Part shown: positions 41,371 through 48,539 of the stretch, piece by piece | How the letters are laid out: every line of letters starts with the position of its first letter | Position numbering within the stretch: position 1 is the stretch's first letter | Origin: UBA4416 sp964543545 | Lineage (GTDB): Bacteria; Bacteroidota; Bacteroidia; B-17B0; Aurantibacillaceae | Reading direction: 5' to 3' | Length of the DNA: 64,000 nt | Assembly (NCBI GenBank): GCA_964543545.1 | Contig: CAZIYT010000006.1 | Coordinates: 62,001 to 126,000, forward strand | Made by a program: the position numbers and the translations under genes | Notes under the pieces: model-generated | Database searches by the model: none | What the model was told of the DNA's origin: nothing | The model's input: the letters and a program-made list of their open reading frames with translations, nothing else

Positions 41371-42138
41371 ATGAAACACATTCTCCTTATCTTTATCGCG
41401 ATGACCAGCTCTCTTCTCTCATTCGCGCAGGTAAAAGCTGTGCCTTACAGCGACGGATCACAAAAACTGACGGGCTTTGTGGCGGCACCCAAGGCAGGGA
41501 AGGGAAAGCCCGGAGTCCTGATCCTGCCGGCCTGGCTGGGGATCAACGAGCATTTCAAAGGCATTGCCGAAAAGCTCTCCGCATCGGGTTACTATGCTTT
41601 TGTGGCGGACATCTACGGCGAAGGAAATTATCCCAAAGATAAAAAGGAAGCGGGCGAACGTTCCGGCTATTACAAAAATCATGTGATGGAATACCGCAAG
41701 CGCATTCAGGTGGCTTTGGATGAATTGGTAAAGCAGGGGGCAGATCCCGATAACATTGTGGTGATTGGCTATTGCTTTGGTGGTGCCGGCGCCCTGGAAG
41801 CTGCCAGGGCAAATTTCAAAGTCAAGGGAGTTGTATCCTTTCATGGCAGTTACGGACGCGATACAAGCCTGGCAGTTTCTCCCATCATGCCCAAAGTACT
41901 GGTATGCCACGGTGCCCTCGATCCTTATGCCAGCGAAGCACAGCTCAAATCCTTTCAAAAGGAAATGAACGAGGCAAAGGCCGACTGGCAAATGATTTAT
42001 TATGCCAATGCCGTACACTCTTTTACAGAGCCGGCAGCAGGAAATGATAACAGCAAAGGAGCAGCCTATAATGAAAAAGCAGACAAGCGCTCCTGGAAAG
42101 CGATGATGACATTTCTGGAAGAGGTGTTCGGAAAATAA
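41371..42138 (+). CDS. Exported dienelactone hydrolase-family alpha/beta hydrolase
   Basis: A 255-residue protein with a signal peptide (MKHILLIFIAMTSSLLSFAQ). The hydrolase has the family nucleophile Cys in IGYCFGGAGALEAAR, the Asp in CHGALDPYA and the His in NAVHSFT, so a Cys-Asp-His triad is complete as in dienelactone hydrolase. GVLILPAWLGINEHF near the N terminus supplies the oxyanion region. It should act in the periplasm on an ester or lactone; the substrate is unknown. A CCTAT tandem repeat lies in its upstream region. Confidence 0.92.
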   Translation: MKHILLIFIAMTSSLLSFAQVKAVPYSDGSQKLTGFVAAPKAGKGKPGVLILPAWLGINEHFKGIAEKLSASGYYAFVADIYGEGNYPKDKKEAGERSGYYKNHVMEYRKRIQVALDELVKQGADPDNIVVIGYCFGGAGALEAARANFKVKGVVSFHGSYGRDTSLAVSPIMPKVLVCHGALDPYASEAQLKSFQKEMNEAKADWQMIYYANAVHSFTEPAAGNDNSKGAAYNEKADKRSWKAMMTFLEEVFGK

Positions 42139-42207
42139 TAGGAAACGGAAAGAGATCAGAGGGCGTTCATAATTACTTCGTATTCTACGTACATCTTAGT
42201 GATCATA

Positions 42208-42236
42208 AGGATCTGCGTCATCCGCGGTCCAGCGTC
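42208..42236. repeat. ATCTGCGTCATCCGCGG fragment
   Basis: GGATCTGCGTCATCCGCGGTC matches the right arm of the inverted repeat at 26972-26994 in kind. It lies between the converging hydrolase and DUF4421 genes. Confidence 0.35.
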
Positions 42237-42243
42237 TATCACC

Positions 42244-43434
42244 TCAACGCTCCGCTTTAGGCTTGTCCCAGTCGATTAATCCCAGCTTCGTGAGTAATTT
42301 CTTTTCGGCTTTTCTCACATCAAAGCGGTAACCGATATAAATGCGGCCTTTGCCATAACTGTAATCGAAGGTCACATTCGATTCACTGCTGTAGTAATAA
42401 TAATCCGTCATAGCCATCGTGCCGAAAAAGAACTTACCACTGTCATAGCCTATAGCGGTCCGGAGATTTACCTTGTAATTGCCGCTCACAGGCCCGGTGT
42501 AGCTGCTCTGGTCGGAGCGGATGTAGCTGTTGCGGGTTAAGCCGAAGCCGGGGATAGCAGAAAAGGTGATGTAGAATTTCTTTTTAATCACAACAGTATA
42601 AATATAACCGGCATTGAGTCCGAAAGTAAGCGAAGCCCCCGATTTCACATAGGCGTTCGAATCGATGTGCATATTGAAGGGATAGCCCACCAGGCTCGAA
42701 TCTCCGGAAAGGGAGAAAAGCGACCAGTAACCGCCAAACAGGGGAGAGCCGCAGCTCTTCAGCTGTGTTTCGGTAAATGCAAAGGAATTCCGGTAAGAGA
42801 ATTTTTTATAGTTGAAGACATAGTAGGTGCTGATACCCACTGATAAAGCCTGTGCATCCGGGCGGATCGCATAGCTCTGTTCCGGTGCCCGGAGCGAATC
42901 CCAGGAGCTGAAGCCGGAAGAATTTTTGATGTAATAGCCTTTGTAAAGCTGAAGGCTGGCATCGGTTGTCAGGCGTTTGCCGTAAAGGTTGAACTGGTAA
43001 TCCGTTTGCTTGGTCTTGCCTTTGACCTTGGTATCGTTATTGAAAAGCGCCACGCCTGTGCCCATTAAAAAAGAAGCCCAGCGCGAGTTGATGCTGATGC
43101 CCAGGTCATATTGCTGGTTGGCAGCATACTGAAGATTCGGCCTTCCCTGCGTTCGCCAGTCGGTGATCTGGAAATTCAGGAAGCGCGTGGAAAGCGGAAT
43201 GGTAAGGATGATGTGCTTTTTGAATGAGCGGATGTAGGTCGTATCAAAAAACACTTTTCGCTCTTTGGTGATCACGCGTGTAATGGCGCGGTGAGGCCAC
43301 ATCCATTTGTCGTGCGCTGTTTTATGCGGGATAGGAGGAAGAGAGTCCTGCGCAGGAAGCTCATAATGGCACAGCAGGACTAATGTCATGCCGCTGATGA
43401 TCATCCATATCTTTGTGTTTCTAAGCTTCCGCAT
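42244..43434 (-). CDS. DUF4421-family outer-membrane protein
   Basis: A 396-residue protein with a signal sequence (MRKLRNTKIWMIISGMTLVLLC... to PAQD). KHIILTIPLSTRFLNFQITD, LGISINSRWASFLMGTG, TDASLQLYKGYYI and the closing FDYSYGKGRIYIGYRFD are DUF4421 features; a beta-barrel is expected. It belongs to the same family as the 25734-26804 gene but is quite different in sequence. An open frame extends to 43458; the ATG at 43434 places the charged n-region best. It lies after, and on the same strand as, the carbonic anhydrase gene. Confidence 0.82.
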   Translation of the reverse strand: MRKLRNTKIWMIISGMTLVLLCHYELPAQDSLPPIPHKTAHDKWMWPHRAITRVITKERKVFFDTTYIRSFKKHIILTIPLSTRFLNFQITDWRTQGRPNLQYAANQQYDLGISINSRWASFLMGTGVALFNNDTKVKGKTKQTDYQFNLYGKRLTTDASLQLYKGYYIKNSSGFSSWDSLRAPEQSYAIRPDAQALSVGISTYYVFNYKKFSYRNSFAFTETQLKSCGSPLFGGYWSLFSLSGDSSLVGYPFNMHIDSNAYVKSGASLTFGLNAGYIYTVVIKKKFYITFSAIPGFGLTRNSYIRSDQSSYTGPVSGNYKVNLRTAIGYDSGKFFFGTMAMTDYYYYSSESNVTFDYSYGKGRIYIGYRFDVRKAEKKLLTKLGLIDWDKPKAER

Positions 43435-43478
43435 ATTCCTGCGATGTATCAAGGCCACGAGCTGTGTCCCCGAATATC

Positions 43479-44108
43479 CTAAATCAACCTGTAAATTTCC
43501 ATAATATCGGCCAGGATCTTAGGAAAATCAATGTTCAGGTCGATCAGCTTGCCGGTCTGGATATCGAACACCCAGCCATGTACCCGCAGGCCACGGTCTT
43601 TATAGGCTTCCTGTACGGCTGCTGTTTTAATGAGGTTCACGCATTGCTCCTGCACATTCAGCTCCACGAGCCTGTTGTAGCGCGCATCCATGTCTTCGAT
43701 GGCATCAAGCTCTTTGCGGTGCAGGCGGTATACATCGCGGATGTTCCGCAGCCAGGGATTTAAAATGCCCATGTCCTGCTGATTCATGGCTGCTTTTACG
43801 CCACCGCAGTTGTAATGCCCGCATACCACCACGTGATTTACCTTCAGGTGGCGGATCGCATAATTGATCACCGACATCACATTCAGGTCCACATTGTTCA
43901 CCAGGTTGGCAATATTGCGGTGAATGAATACCTCTCCCGGCTTCACGCCCATCAGGTCTTCCGCGGTTACGCGGCTGTCGGAGCAGCCGATGTATAAAAA
44001 TTCCGGTTGCTGGCCTTTGGCAAGGTTTTCAAAATAATGGCTGTCGGCAGCGAGCTTTTCATTCACCCAGGCTTTATTATTTTCAAAAATTTGGTCGATG
44101 GATTTCAT
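43479..44108 (-). CDS. can: Beta-class carbonic anhydrase
   Basis: A 209-residue beta carbonic anhydrase. Zinc ligands and the active-site dyad are visible: Cys and the Asp-Arg pair in YIGCSDSRVTAEDLM, then HRNIANLV, and the His and second Cys in VNHVVVCGHYNCGGVKAAM. It interconverts CO2 and bicarbonate in the cytoplasm, feeding carboxylases and pH balance. Length is usual for the family. There is no signal sequence. Confidence 0.96.
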   Translation of the reverse strand: MKSIDQIFENNKAWVNEKLAADSHYFENLAKGQQPEFLYIGCSDSRVTAEDLMGVKPGEVFIHRNIANLVNNVDLNVMSVINYAIRHLKVNHVVVCGHYNCGGVKAAMNQQDMGILNPWLRNIRDVYRLHRKELDAIEDMDARYNRLVELNVQEQCVNLIKTAAVQEAYKDRGLRVHGWVFDIQTGKLIDLNIDFPKILADIMEIYRLI

Positions 44109-44203
44109 AGTTGCATGTTTGTAAGATTAAGAGGCATTTAAAGAATTAAACTCATCAATAGTGTTCCGGTAAAAATAACTGTTTTTAATACCAAAGAGAA
44201 AGA

Positions 44204-44632
44204 TCAATAGTTGAAATCTTCCGCAAGCTTCGACCAGGGAATTGCTTTGAACTGTTCTAAAATATGCTGACTGAGAGGAAACGCGTAGTCATCCTGGTAC
44301 CAGACGATGGTTAAGGTAGAGCCGTCCATCTCCTGGTTACGGGCAGGCTCATAGCTTGTAAAATTCGCCACACAGGTGATGCCGGGCATTTGCATGGGTG
44401 TTCCGAATGGGTATTTTTTTTCATAAGGAATAGGCGTCTGTTCCGGTTTTATTATGTGAACAGCATTGGTATAGGTATGTTTCCGGGCCTCTTCTACCAC
44501 GCGCTGAAGAATTTTCTCATTCATCCGGTCGGTAGGTAAGCCTTCCAGTAAGCCGCCATAGGTTCGCCATTGGTGCAGGGATCCCATGTTTACATCCCGT
44601 TTTTGTTCGACCGTAAAAAATGCTGACATCAT
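44204..44632 (-). CDS. Unknown protein, last gene of the FMN reductase/CDGSH operon
   Basis: A 142-residue protein. Recognisable segments are QKRDVNMGSLHQWRTYGGLLEGLPT at the N terminus, HIIKPEQTPIPYE and GSTLTIVWYQDDYAFPL near the C terminus. It has no signal peptide, no metal motif and no membrane helix. I do not recognise a family. The start codon directly abuts the stop of the CDGSH gene, and all three genes run on one strand with gaps of 0-3 bases, so it belongs to a redox-related unit. Met-Met at the start means the first or second ATG could be used. Confidence 0.7.
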   Translation of the reverse strand: MMSAFFTVEQKRDVNMGSLHQWRTYGGLLEGLPTDRMNEKILQRVVEEARKHTYTNAVHIIKPEQTPIPYEKKYPFGTPMQMPGITCVANFTSYEPARNQEMDGSTLTIVWYQDDYAFPLSQHILEQFKAIPWSKLAEDFNY

Positions 44633-45070
44633 TTAATCTTTAAATCCGTTGTGCTGATGCGAACCATCGCAATAAGGTTTGTTGGCGGAAGCCCCGCATC
44701 TGCAAAAGGCCGTCACCTTATTTGGTAAGGAAGTCGCCTCGTCCTTATGCTTTAAATGAATGTGCCCATGTACCAGCAAGGGCCCGTTTGGCAATACTTC
44801 CACAACAGGTTCGCCGCTGGCCTTTGTTTCCGGCTCTTCCTGTTTGTCATTGTAATAAAAGCTCAAAGCGCCCGAGGGGCATCCCGTCACGCGTTCGATG
44901 ATGGCTTCCGTATCTGCGCCGTGCGGCTTGATCCAGGGTTTTTCCATCGGGTTGAAGACGCTCTTCAAACCCTTTTCTCCTTTCCAGCAAAGCGTGGAAT
45001 GAATGCATACCGATGGCTTCCACACAATGGTGATCTCTCCGTTGCTATAGGTCTTACTGATATCTTTCAT
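44633..45070 (-). CDS. CDGSH iron-sulfur protein with a 4Fe-4S mono-cluster domain
   Basis: A 145-residue protein of two parts. The N-terminal ~70 residues match the divergent 4Fe-4S mono-cluster domain (VCIHSTLCWKGEKGLKSVF, GCPSGALSF, three Cys). The C-terminal part has a full CDGSH site, FCRCGASANKPYCDGSHQ, which binds 2Fe-2S with three Cys and one His. Such two-domain proteins are known in Bacteroidota as small redox proteins with unknown partners. The gene lies 3 bases after the FMN reductase gene and just before an unknown protein, so a flavin-to-Fe-S electron path is likely. Confidence 0.93.
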   Translation of the reverse strand: MKDISKTYSNGEITIVWKPSVCIHSTLCWKGEKGLKSVFNPMEKPWIKPHGADTEAIIERVTGCPSGALSFYYNDKQEEPETKASGEPVVEVLPNGPLLVHGHIHLKHKDEATSLPNKVTAFCRCGASANKPYCDGSHQHNGFKD

Positions 45071-45073
45071 TAC

Positions 45074-45613
45074 TTAAACCGCTTGTTGTTGTGTTTCTAT
45101 TTCCCGGATCAGGTCAAGCAATTGCTGATCCAATGCCTCATCCGTAATGCCTTTTCCCGCTTTAAAATTTTCGTCGAACGAAGGCAGGGAAAACAGGCCT
45201 TTGATATCGGCGCCGTAGAGCGGCAGGTGATGCTTCGCGAATTCCAGCACCGCTGCGCCGCCCCGTCTTCCGGGCGATGTAGCCATCAATAGCATGGGTT
45301 TATCGTGGAATACCTTTGCCTGCTTGCGTGAGATCCAGTCAAACACATTTTTAAAACCCGCATTGTAGCACTTATTATTTTCGGCCAGCGAGAGGACAAT
45401 GAAATCGCAGGAAGCGATTTTGTCAATGAAGCGGTCCACACTTTCCGGTGAGCCGATCTCTTTCTCAAGGTCGAGGCTGAATAAGGGCATCGGAAAATCA
45501 TTGAGATGAACCACCTCTACCTCATATCTGGTAAACCTGCCGGCTGCGTAAGCCGCCAGTTGTCTGTTGATGGATCCGGAACTGTTGCTTCCGGCAAAAG
45601 CTAATAGTTTCAT
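45074..45613 (-). CDS. NAD(P)H-dependent FMN reductase
   Basis: A 179-residue flavodoxin-fold protein. LAFAGSNSSGSINRQLAAYAA is the FMN phosphate loop; FIVLSLAENNKCYNAGFKNVFDWI and MATSPGRRGGAAVLEF complete the FMN site. It reduces FMN or quinones with NAD(P)H in the cytoplasm. The group resembles ArsH/ChrR-type reductases. It is the first gene of a three-gene unit with the CDGSH protein and an unknown protein, so it may supply electrons to the Fe-S protein. Confidence 0.93.
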   Translation of the reverse strand: MKLLAFAGSNSSGSINRQLAAYAAGRFTRYEVEVVHLNDFPMPLFSLDLEKEIGSPESVDRFIDKIASCDFIVLSLAENNKCYNAGFKNVFDWISRKQAKVFHDKPMLLMATSPGRRGGAAVLEFAKHHLPLYGADIKGLFSLPSFDENFKAGKGITDEALDQQLLDLIREIETQQQAV

Positions 45614-45685
45614 AATTGATACTAAAGTACGAATTATGAGATCAAGTTTGAAAAAAACAAAAGCCGGTGGCTGTTAATACAAATA

Positions 45686-45717
45686 CCCACCGGACCAACT
45701 TATGGTGTTCCGGTGGG
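45686..45717 (-). terminator. Hairpin after the peptidase-propeller gene
   Basis: CCCACCGGA / TCCGGTGGG form a perfect 9-bp stem around a 14-base loop, 24 bases after the stop of the peptidase-propeller gene. There is only a weak T run, so termination is probable and not certain. Confidence 0.6.
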
Positions 45718-45741
45718 CATGCTTAAGATGACAGGCTTAGC

Positions 45742-47778
45742 CTATAGGTGTACGATAGCGCGGTTCAGTTGCAGGTTTGAGCTCACCACAAATACATCGG
45801 CCTCGTTGGCATTGACGCGGCTGATAATGGCCGGCCTGGAAATGATGCGGCCATGCTGCAGGTCACGCCAGTTTGTCCATTCAGGAGCGACTGTCGTTTC
45901 CGATGATACTTTTACCTGTGAGCCCTGCACGGAAAAAGCGATAAGCTCTCTGCCAGTATCGCTGGATACAGCAGCCTTGCTTTCGGCATTGAGAAGAGCC
46001 GGCACATTTTGCAGGGTAAATCCGCTCCATTCGGTCCAGTTGCCGTTAGGCGCGATCTGAAAACGGTGATAGAGTTTATCCGTGCCTTTTACAAAAATGG
46101 CCAGCCTGCCATCGCCCCTTCTGGTGATGACCGGATCGCCGGTGGCAATGCCTCCGAAGTTCATCCAACCGAAATAAGCACCATTCGGAGTTGTCTGGAA
46201 ATTGATATACACCGCATCATCGAAGCCTCGCGCCACCACATGGATGCGACCTGCGGCGTCGGTTGTGGCAGACGGAGTGCCTTTAAAACGGACATTGGCA
46301 GGCATATCTTCCCAACCCGACCACAAGCCTCCGAATATCCGGTGGTAGTTTTTATAGATGCGGTCGTCCTGCTGTATGGCAAATACTTCGAGGCGTTTGT
46401 CCAGGTTCATGGTTACGGCTGCATCTGATTTTAAATTTCCACCCAGGGAGCCCCATCCCGACCAATCATTGAGAGAGGTCACATTAGGGTTGTTCTGGTA
46501 ACGGTTGAAAAGTTGGTTATTGCTGCCGCGGGCAAAGATTTCAATTTTATTACTTTGATTGAGGATAGCAGCGACATTGCCTGTGAAGCGTTCATTGCCC
46601 GAAAAAGTTTCCAAGGCAGAATAGTTGCCTGCGTTTGCCCGGCTGCGGCTTATCTGGTTGAAGGGATTACGCACAAAGACTTCGGTAGTGCCATCGGCAT
46701 TTTTGATGGCGAAAGGATCGGAAGCGGCTCCGCCGTTAAGGATTGTCCAGTTGGTTGGCAGAGCCTGGGAGGACACGACATTGAACCGGATGCGGTTGTG
46801 CGTGTTTGGAACCAGCCCGTCAAAAACAGGGATCTGGTGGCCCTCGTTGGAAAGAGAATAAACACCTACTTCCCATAAGCCCGGCGTATTATCAAAGCCA
46901 CTGAGCTGCCCGCTTAAGGTGATGCTGGCGCCGGCGGCAAGGCTCGTTTGTGTATTCTGTTGTCCGTGCAGGACGTCGCGATTAGCTCCTGCCGGGTTAC
47001 GGACATAAATGTGCAGATGGTTAAACGTGGCGGTGGATTCACCGAAATTCCGGATCGTGAATTGATAGCTCAGGCTGGCATTGGTAGCAACGCTGGGCGT
47101 ACCGGTGCCGGCAAAGTTGGTAGAGCTGGCTGCCACTGCCAGGTCGATGTAATGCGGCTTGTCTGCTTCTGTGAAGATATCGGGATTGTTTGCATCGAGC
47201 GGGAGTTGCAGAAAATAGGAGGCAAACGGATTGCCCGTAGCTGCACCGCCATTGCTCATGTCGCGGTGAATCAGTGACCTGGTGGTGGGATCAAGGTCTA
47301 TGGCAATTTCTTTGTTGGGATGATTGCTGTCGTACATGAAGAGGCGTTTGAGAGCGCCGCTGTCTTCATAGCCATATACCAATGTCTGGTGTCCTTTCAG
47401 CAGGTCGCCGACGCCTCGCAGTCCCAGCAAGACAAATTGCCGGCGGTCTATCCGTTGTTTGATTAGTTCAAAGTCCATCAATGAGCTGTTAAAGTCGCCC
47501 GGAATGAGGAAAGGCGCGGCGCTGAAGAACGTTTTGATCTGCATGTCGAGGATGTAATTTCTCAGGCGTCCCCCCACCGGCGGCAGGGAATCGGGTGTCT
47601 GAAAATCATTAGGTACCTGGCGATGGGTAGGGATTGGTATGTTCTGGCGGTAATAATTGAACACGCCGAGCGAAAGGCCGCCGCACAATCCACTGAGCCG
47701 GAGGCCGGCAACATTGGTCACAAAATCATTCCTGAAATGAAATCCGTGCAATGCCGGATTAAAATTAAGTTTTGGCAT
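45742..47778 (-). CDS. Leaderless papain-like peptidase with CARDB and PLL-type beta-propeller
   Basis: A 678-residue protein from ATG 47778. Residues 1-170 have a papain-like triad: Cys32 in LSGLCGGLSLGVFNYY, His130 in KGHQTLVYGYED and Asp150 in MYDSNHPN. A CARDB-like Ig domain covers about 215-330. Residues 335-670 are repeated propeller blades with the pattern WxGWxxLGG...ExFAxxxDxxIY, like the PLL/photopexin lectin family. No signal peptide and no T9SS tail are present, although the domains are of an extracellular sort. It lies 107 bases downstream of a NarL-type regulator and its kinase on the same strand. Carbohydrate-targeted proteolysis is inference. This type is rare enough to deserve study. 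Confidence 0.8.
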   Translation of the reverse strand: MPKLNFNPALHGFHFRNDFVTNVAGLRLSGLCGGLSLGVFNYYRQNIPIPTHRQVPNDFQTPDSLPPVGGRLRNYILDMQIKTFFSAAPFLIPGDFNSSLMDFELIKQRIDRRQFVLLGLRGVGDLLKGHQTLVYGYEDSGALKRLFMYDSNHPNKEIAIDLDPTTRSLIHRDMSNGGAATGNPFASYFLQLPLDANNPDIFTEADKPHYIDLAVAASSTNFAGTGTPSVATNASLSYQFTIRNFGESTATFNHLHIYVRNPAGANRDVLHGQQNTQTSLAAGASITLSGQLSGFDNTPGLWEVGVYSLSNEGHQIPVFDGLVPNTHNRIRFNVVSSQALPTNWTILNGGAASDPFAIKNADGTTEVFVRNPFNQISRSRANAGNYSALETFSGNERFTGNVAAILNQSNKIEIFARGSNNQLFNRYQNNPNVTSLNDWSGWGSLGGNLKSDAAVTMNLDKRLEVFAIQQDDRIYKNYHRIFGGLWSGWEDMPANVRFKGTPSATTDAAGRIHVVARGFDDAVYINFQTTPNGAYFGWMNFGGIATGDPVITRRGDGRLAIFVKGTDKLYHRFQIAPNGNWTEWSGFTLQNVPALLNAESKAAVSSDTGRELIAFSVQGSQVKVSSETTVAPEWTNWRDLQHGRIISRPAIISRVNANEADVFVVSSNLQLNRAIVHL

Positions 47779-47836
47779 AAGATTAAGGTTTAAAAGTTTA
47801 TACCCTAAAATTATAGCCAAAGAAAAGCGACCGCTA

Positions 47837-47852
47837 CTACCAAATCCGGTAG
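47837..47852. promoter_or_regulatory. CTACC-N6-GGTAG dyad before the peptidase gene
   Basis: CTACC and GGTAG are exact inverted half sites with a 6-base spacer, 59 bases before the peptidase start and in the gap after the regulator gene. TACC/GGTA half sites also appear in the sites at 61073, 61809 and 61832. A role for the adjacent NarL-type regulator is possible. Confidence 0.35.
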
Positions 47853-47885
47853 GATAGCCAACTCAGGCTTCAAACCTTTAACGTC

Positions 47886-48521
47886 TTAGATAAGTCCCTG
47901 TTTTAGCGCGATGCTCACGGCTTCGGTCATGGATTCCACCTGCAGCTTCCCGTAAATATTCTTCATGTGAAAGCGAACCGTGTCATAGCTGATGCCGCAC
48001 ACCGAAGCAATCATTTTATAGCTGCGCCCGTCTACGAGGTGTGTCAATACCTCTGTTTCGCGCTCGGTAAGCCCGTAATGCTGCTTGTTTGGTTTTTGCT
48101 GAGAGTTAAACAACCTCAGGATCTTGGTAGCAATGCCCGGCGTGAGAGGAGCGCCTCCCTGGTAAGCATCATGCACCGCGGTTACATATTCTTCCGCCGT
48201 GGAAATTTTGAGAAGATAACCCGAAGCGCCATAGCAAATGGCTTTCAGGATCGTATCGTCATCTTCCATTACCGTCTGCATCAGGATTTTCAGATCCGGG
48301 AAATCCTGCCGCAGGGTTCGCAGGACTTCAAGCCCGGAGAGTCCTGGCAGCCTGATATCGAGCAGCAGCACATCGCAGGGATGATGGTGCAGCGTTTCTT
48401 CCAGGTTGTTGGCATGGGCCAGGGAAAAAACCAGCAGATGGGAAGAATGCCGGATGACCTCCTCCAGGCTTTTCCTGAATGCATTATTATCTTCGACAAT
48501 ACCTACACGAATGGGTTGCAT
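47886..48521 (-). CDS. NarL/LuxR-type response regulator
   Basis: A 211-residue regulator. The receiver has the acidic pair in VGIVEDNNAF, the phospho-acceptor Asp in DVLLLDIRLPGLSG, and the Lys in GYLLKIST. The HTH is GLTERETEVLTHLVDGRSYKMIASVCGISYDTVRFHMKNIYGKLQV. The kinase at 48540-50630 is 18 bases upstream on the same strand and is its partner. It probably binds TACC/GGTA-type half sites, as other NarL-family proteins favour TAC-starting heptamers. The downstream peptidase-propeller gene may be in the same transcript. Confidence 0.93.
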   Translation of the reverse strand: MQPIRVGIVEDNNAFRKSLEEVIRHSSHLLVFSLAHANNLEETLHHHPCDVLLLDIRLPGLSGLEVLRTLRQDFPDLKILMQTVMEDDDTILKAICYGASGYLLKISTAEEYVTAVHDAYQGGAPLTPGIATKILRLFNSQQKPNKQHYGLTERETEVLTHLVDGRSYKMIASVCGISYDTVRFHMKNIYGKLQVESMTEAVSIALKQGLI

Positions 48522-48539
48522 ATATTAATGATAAATAAT

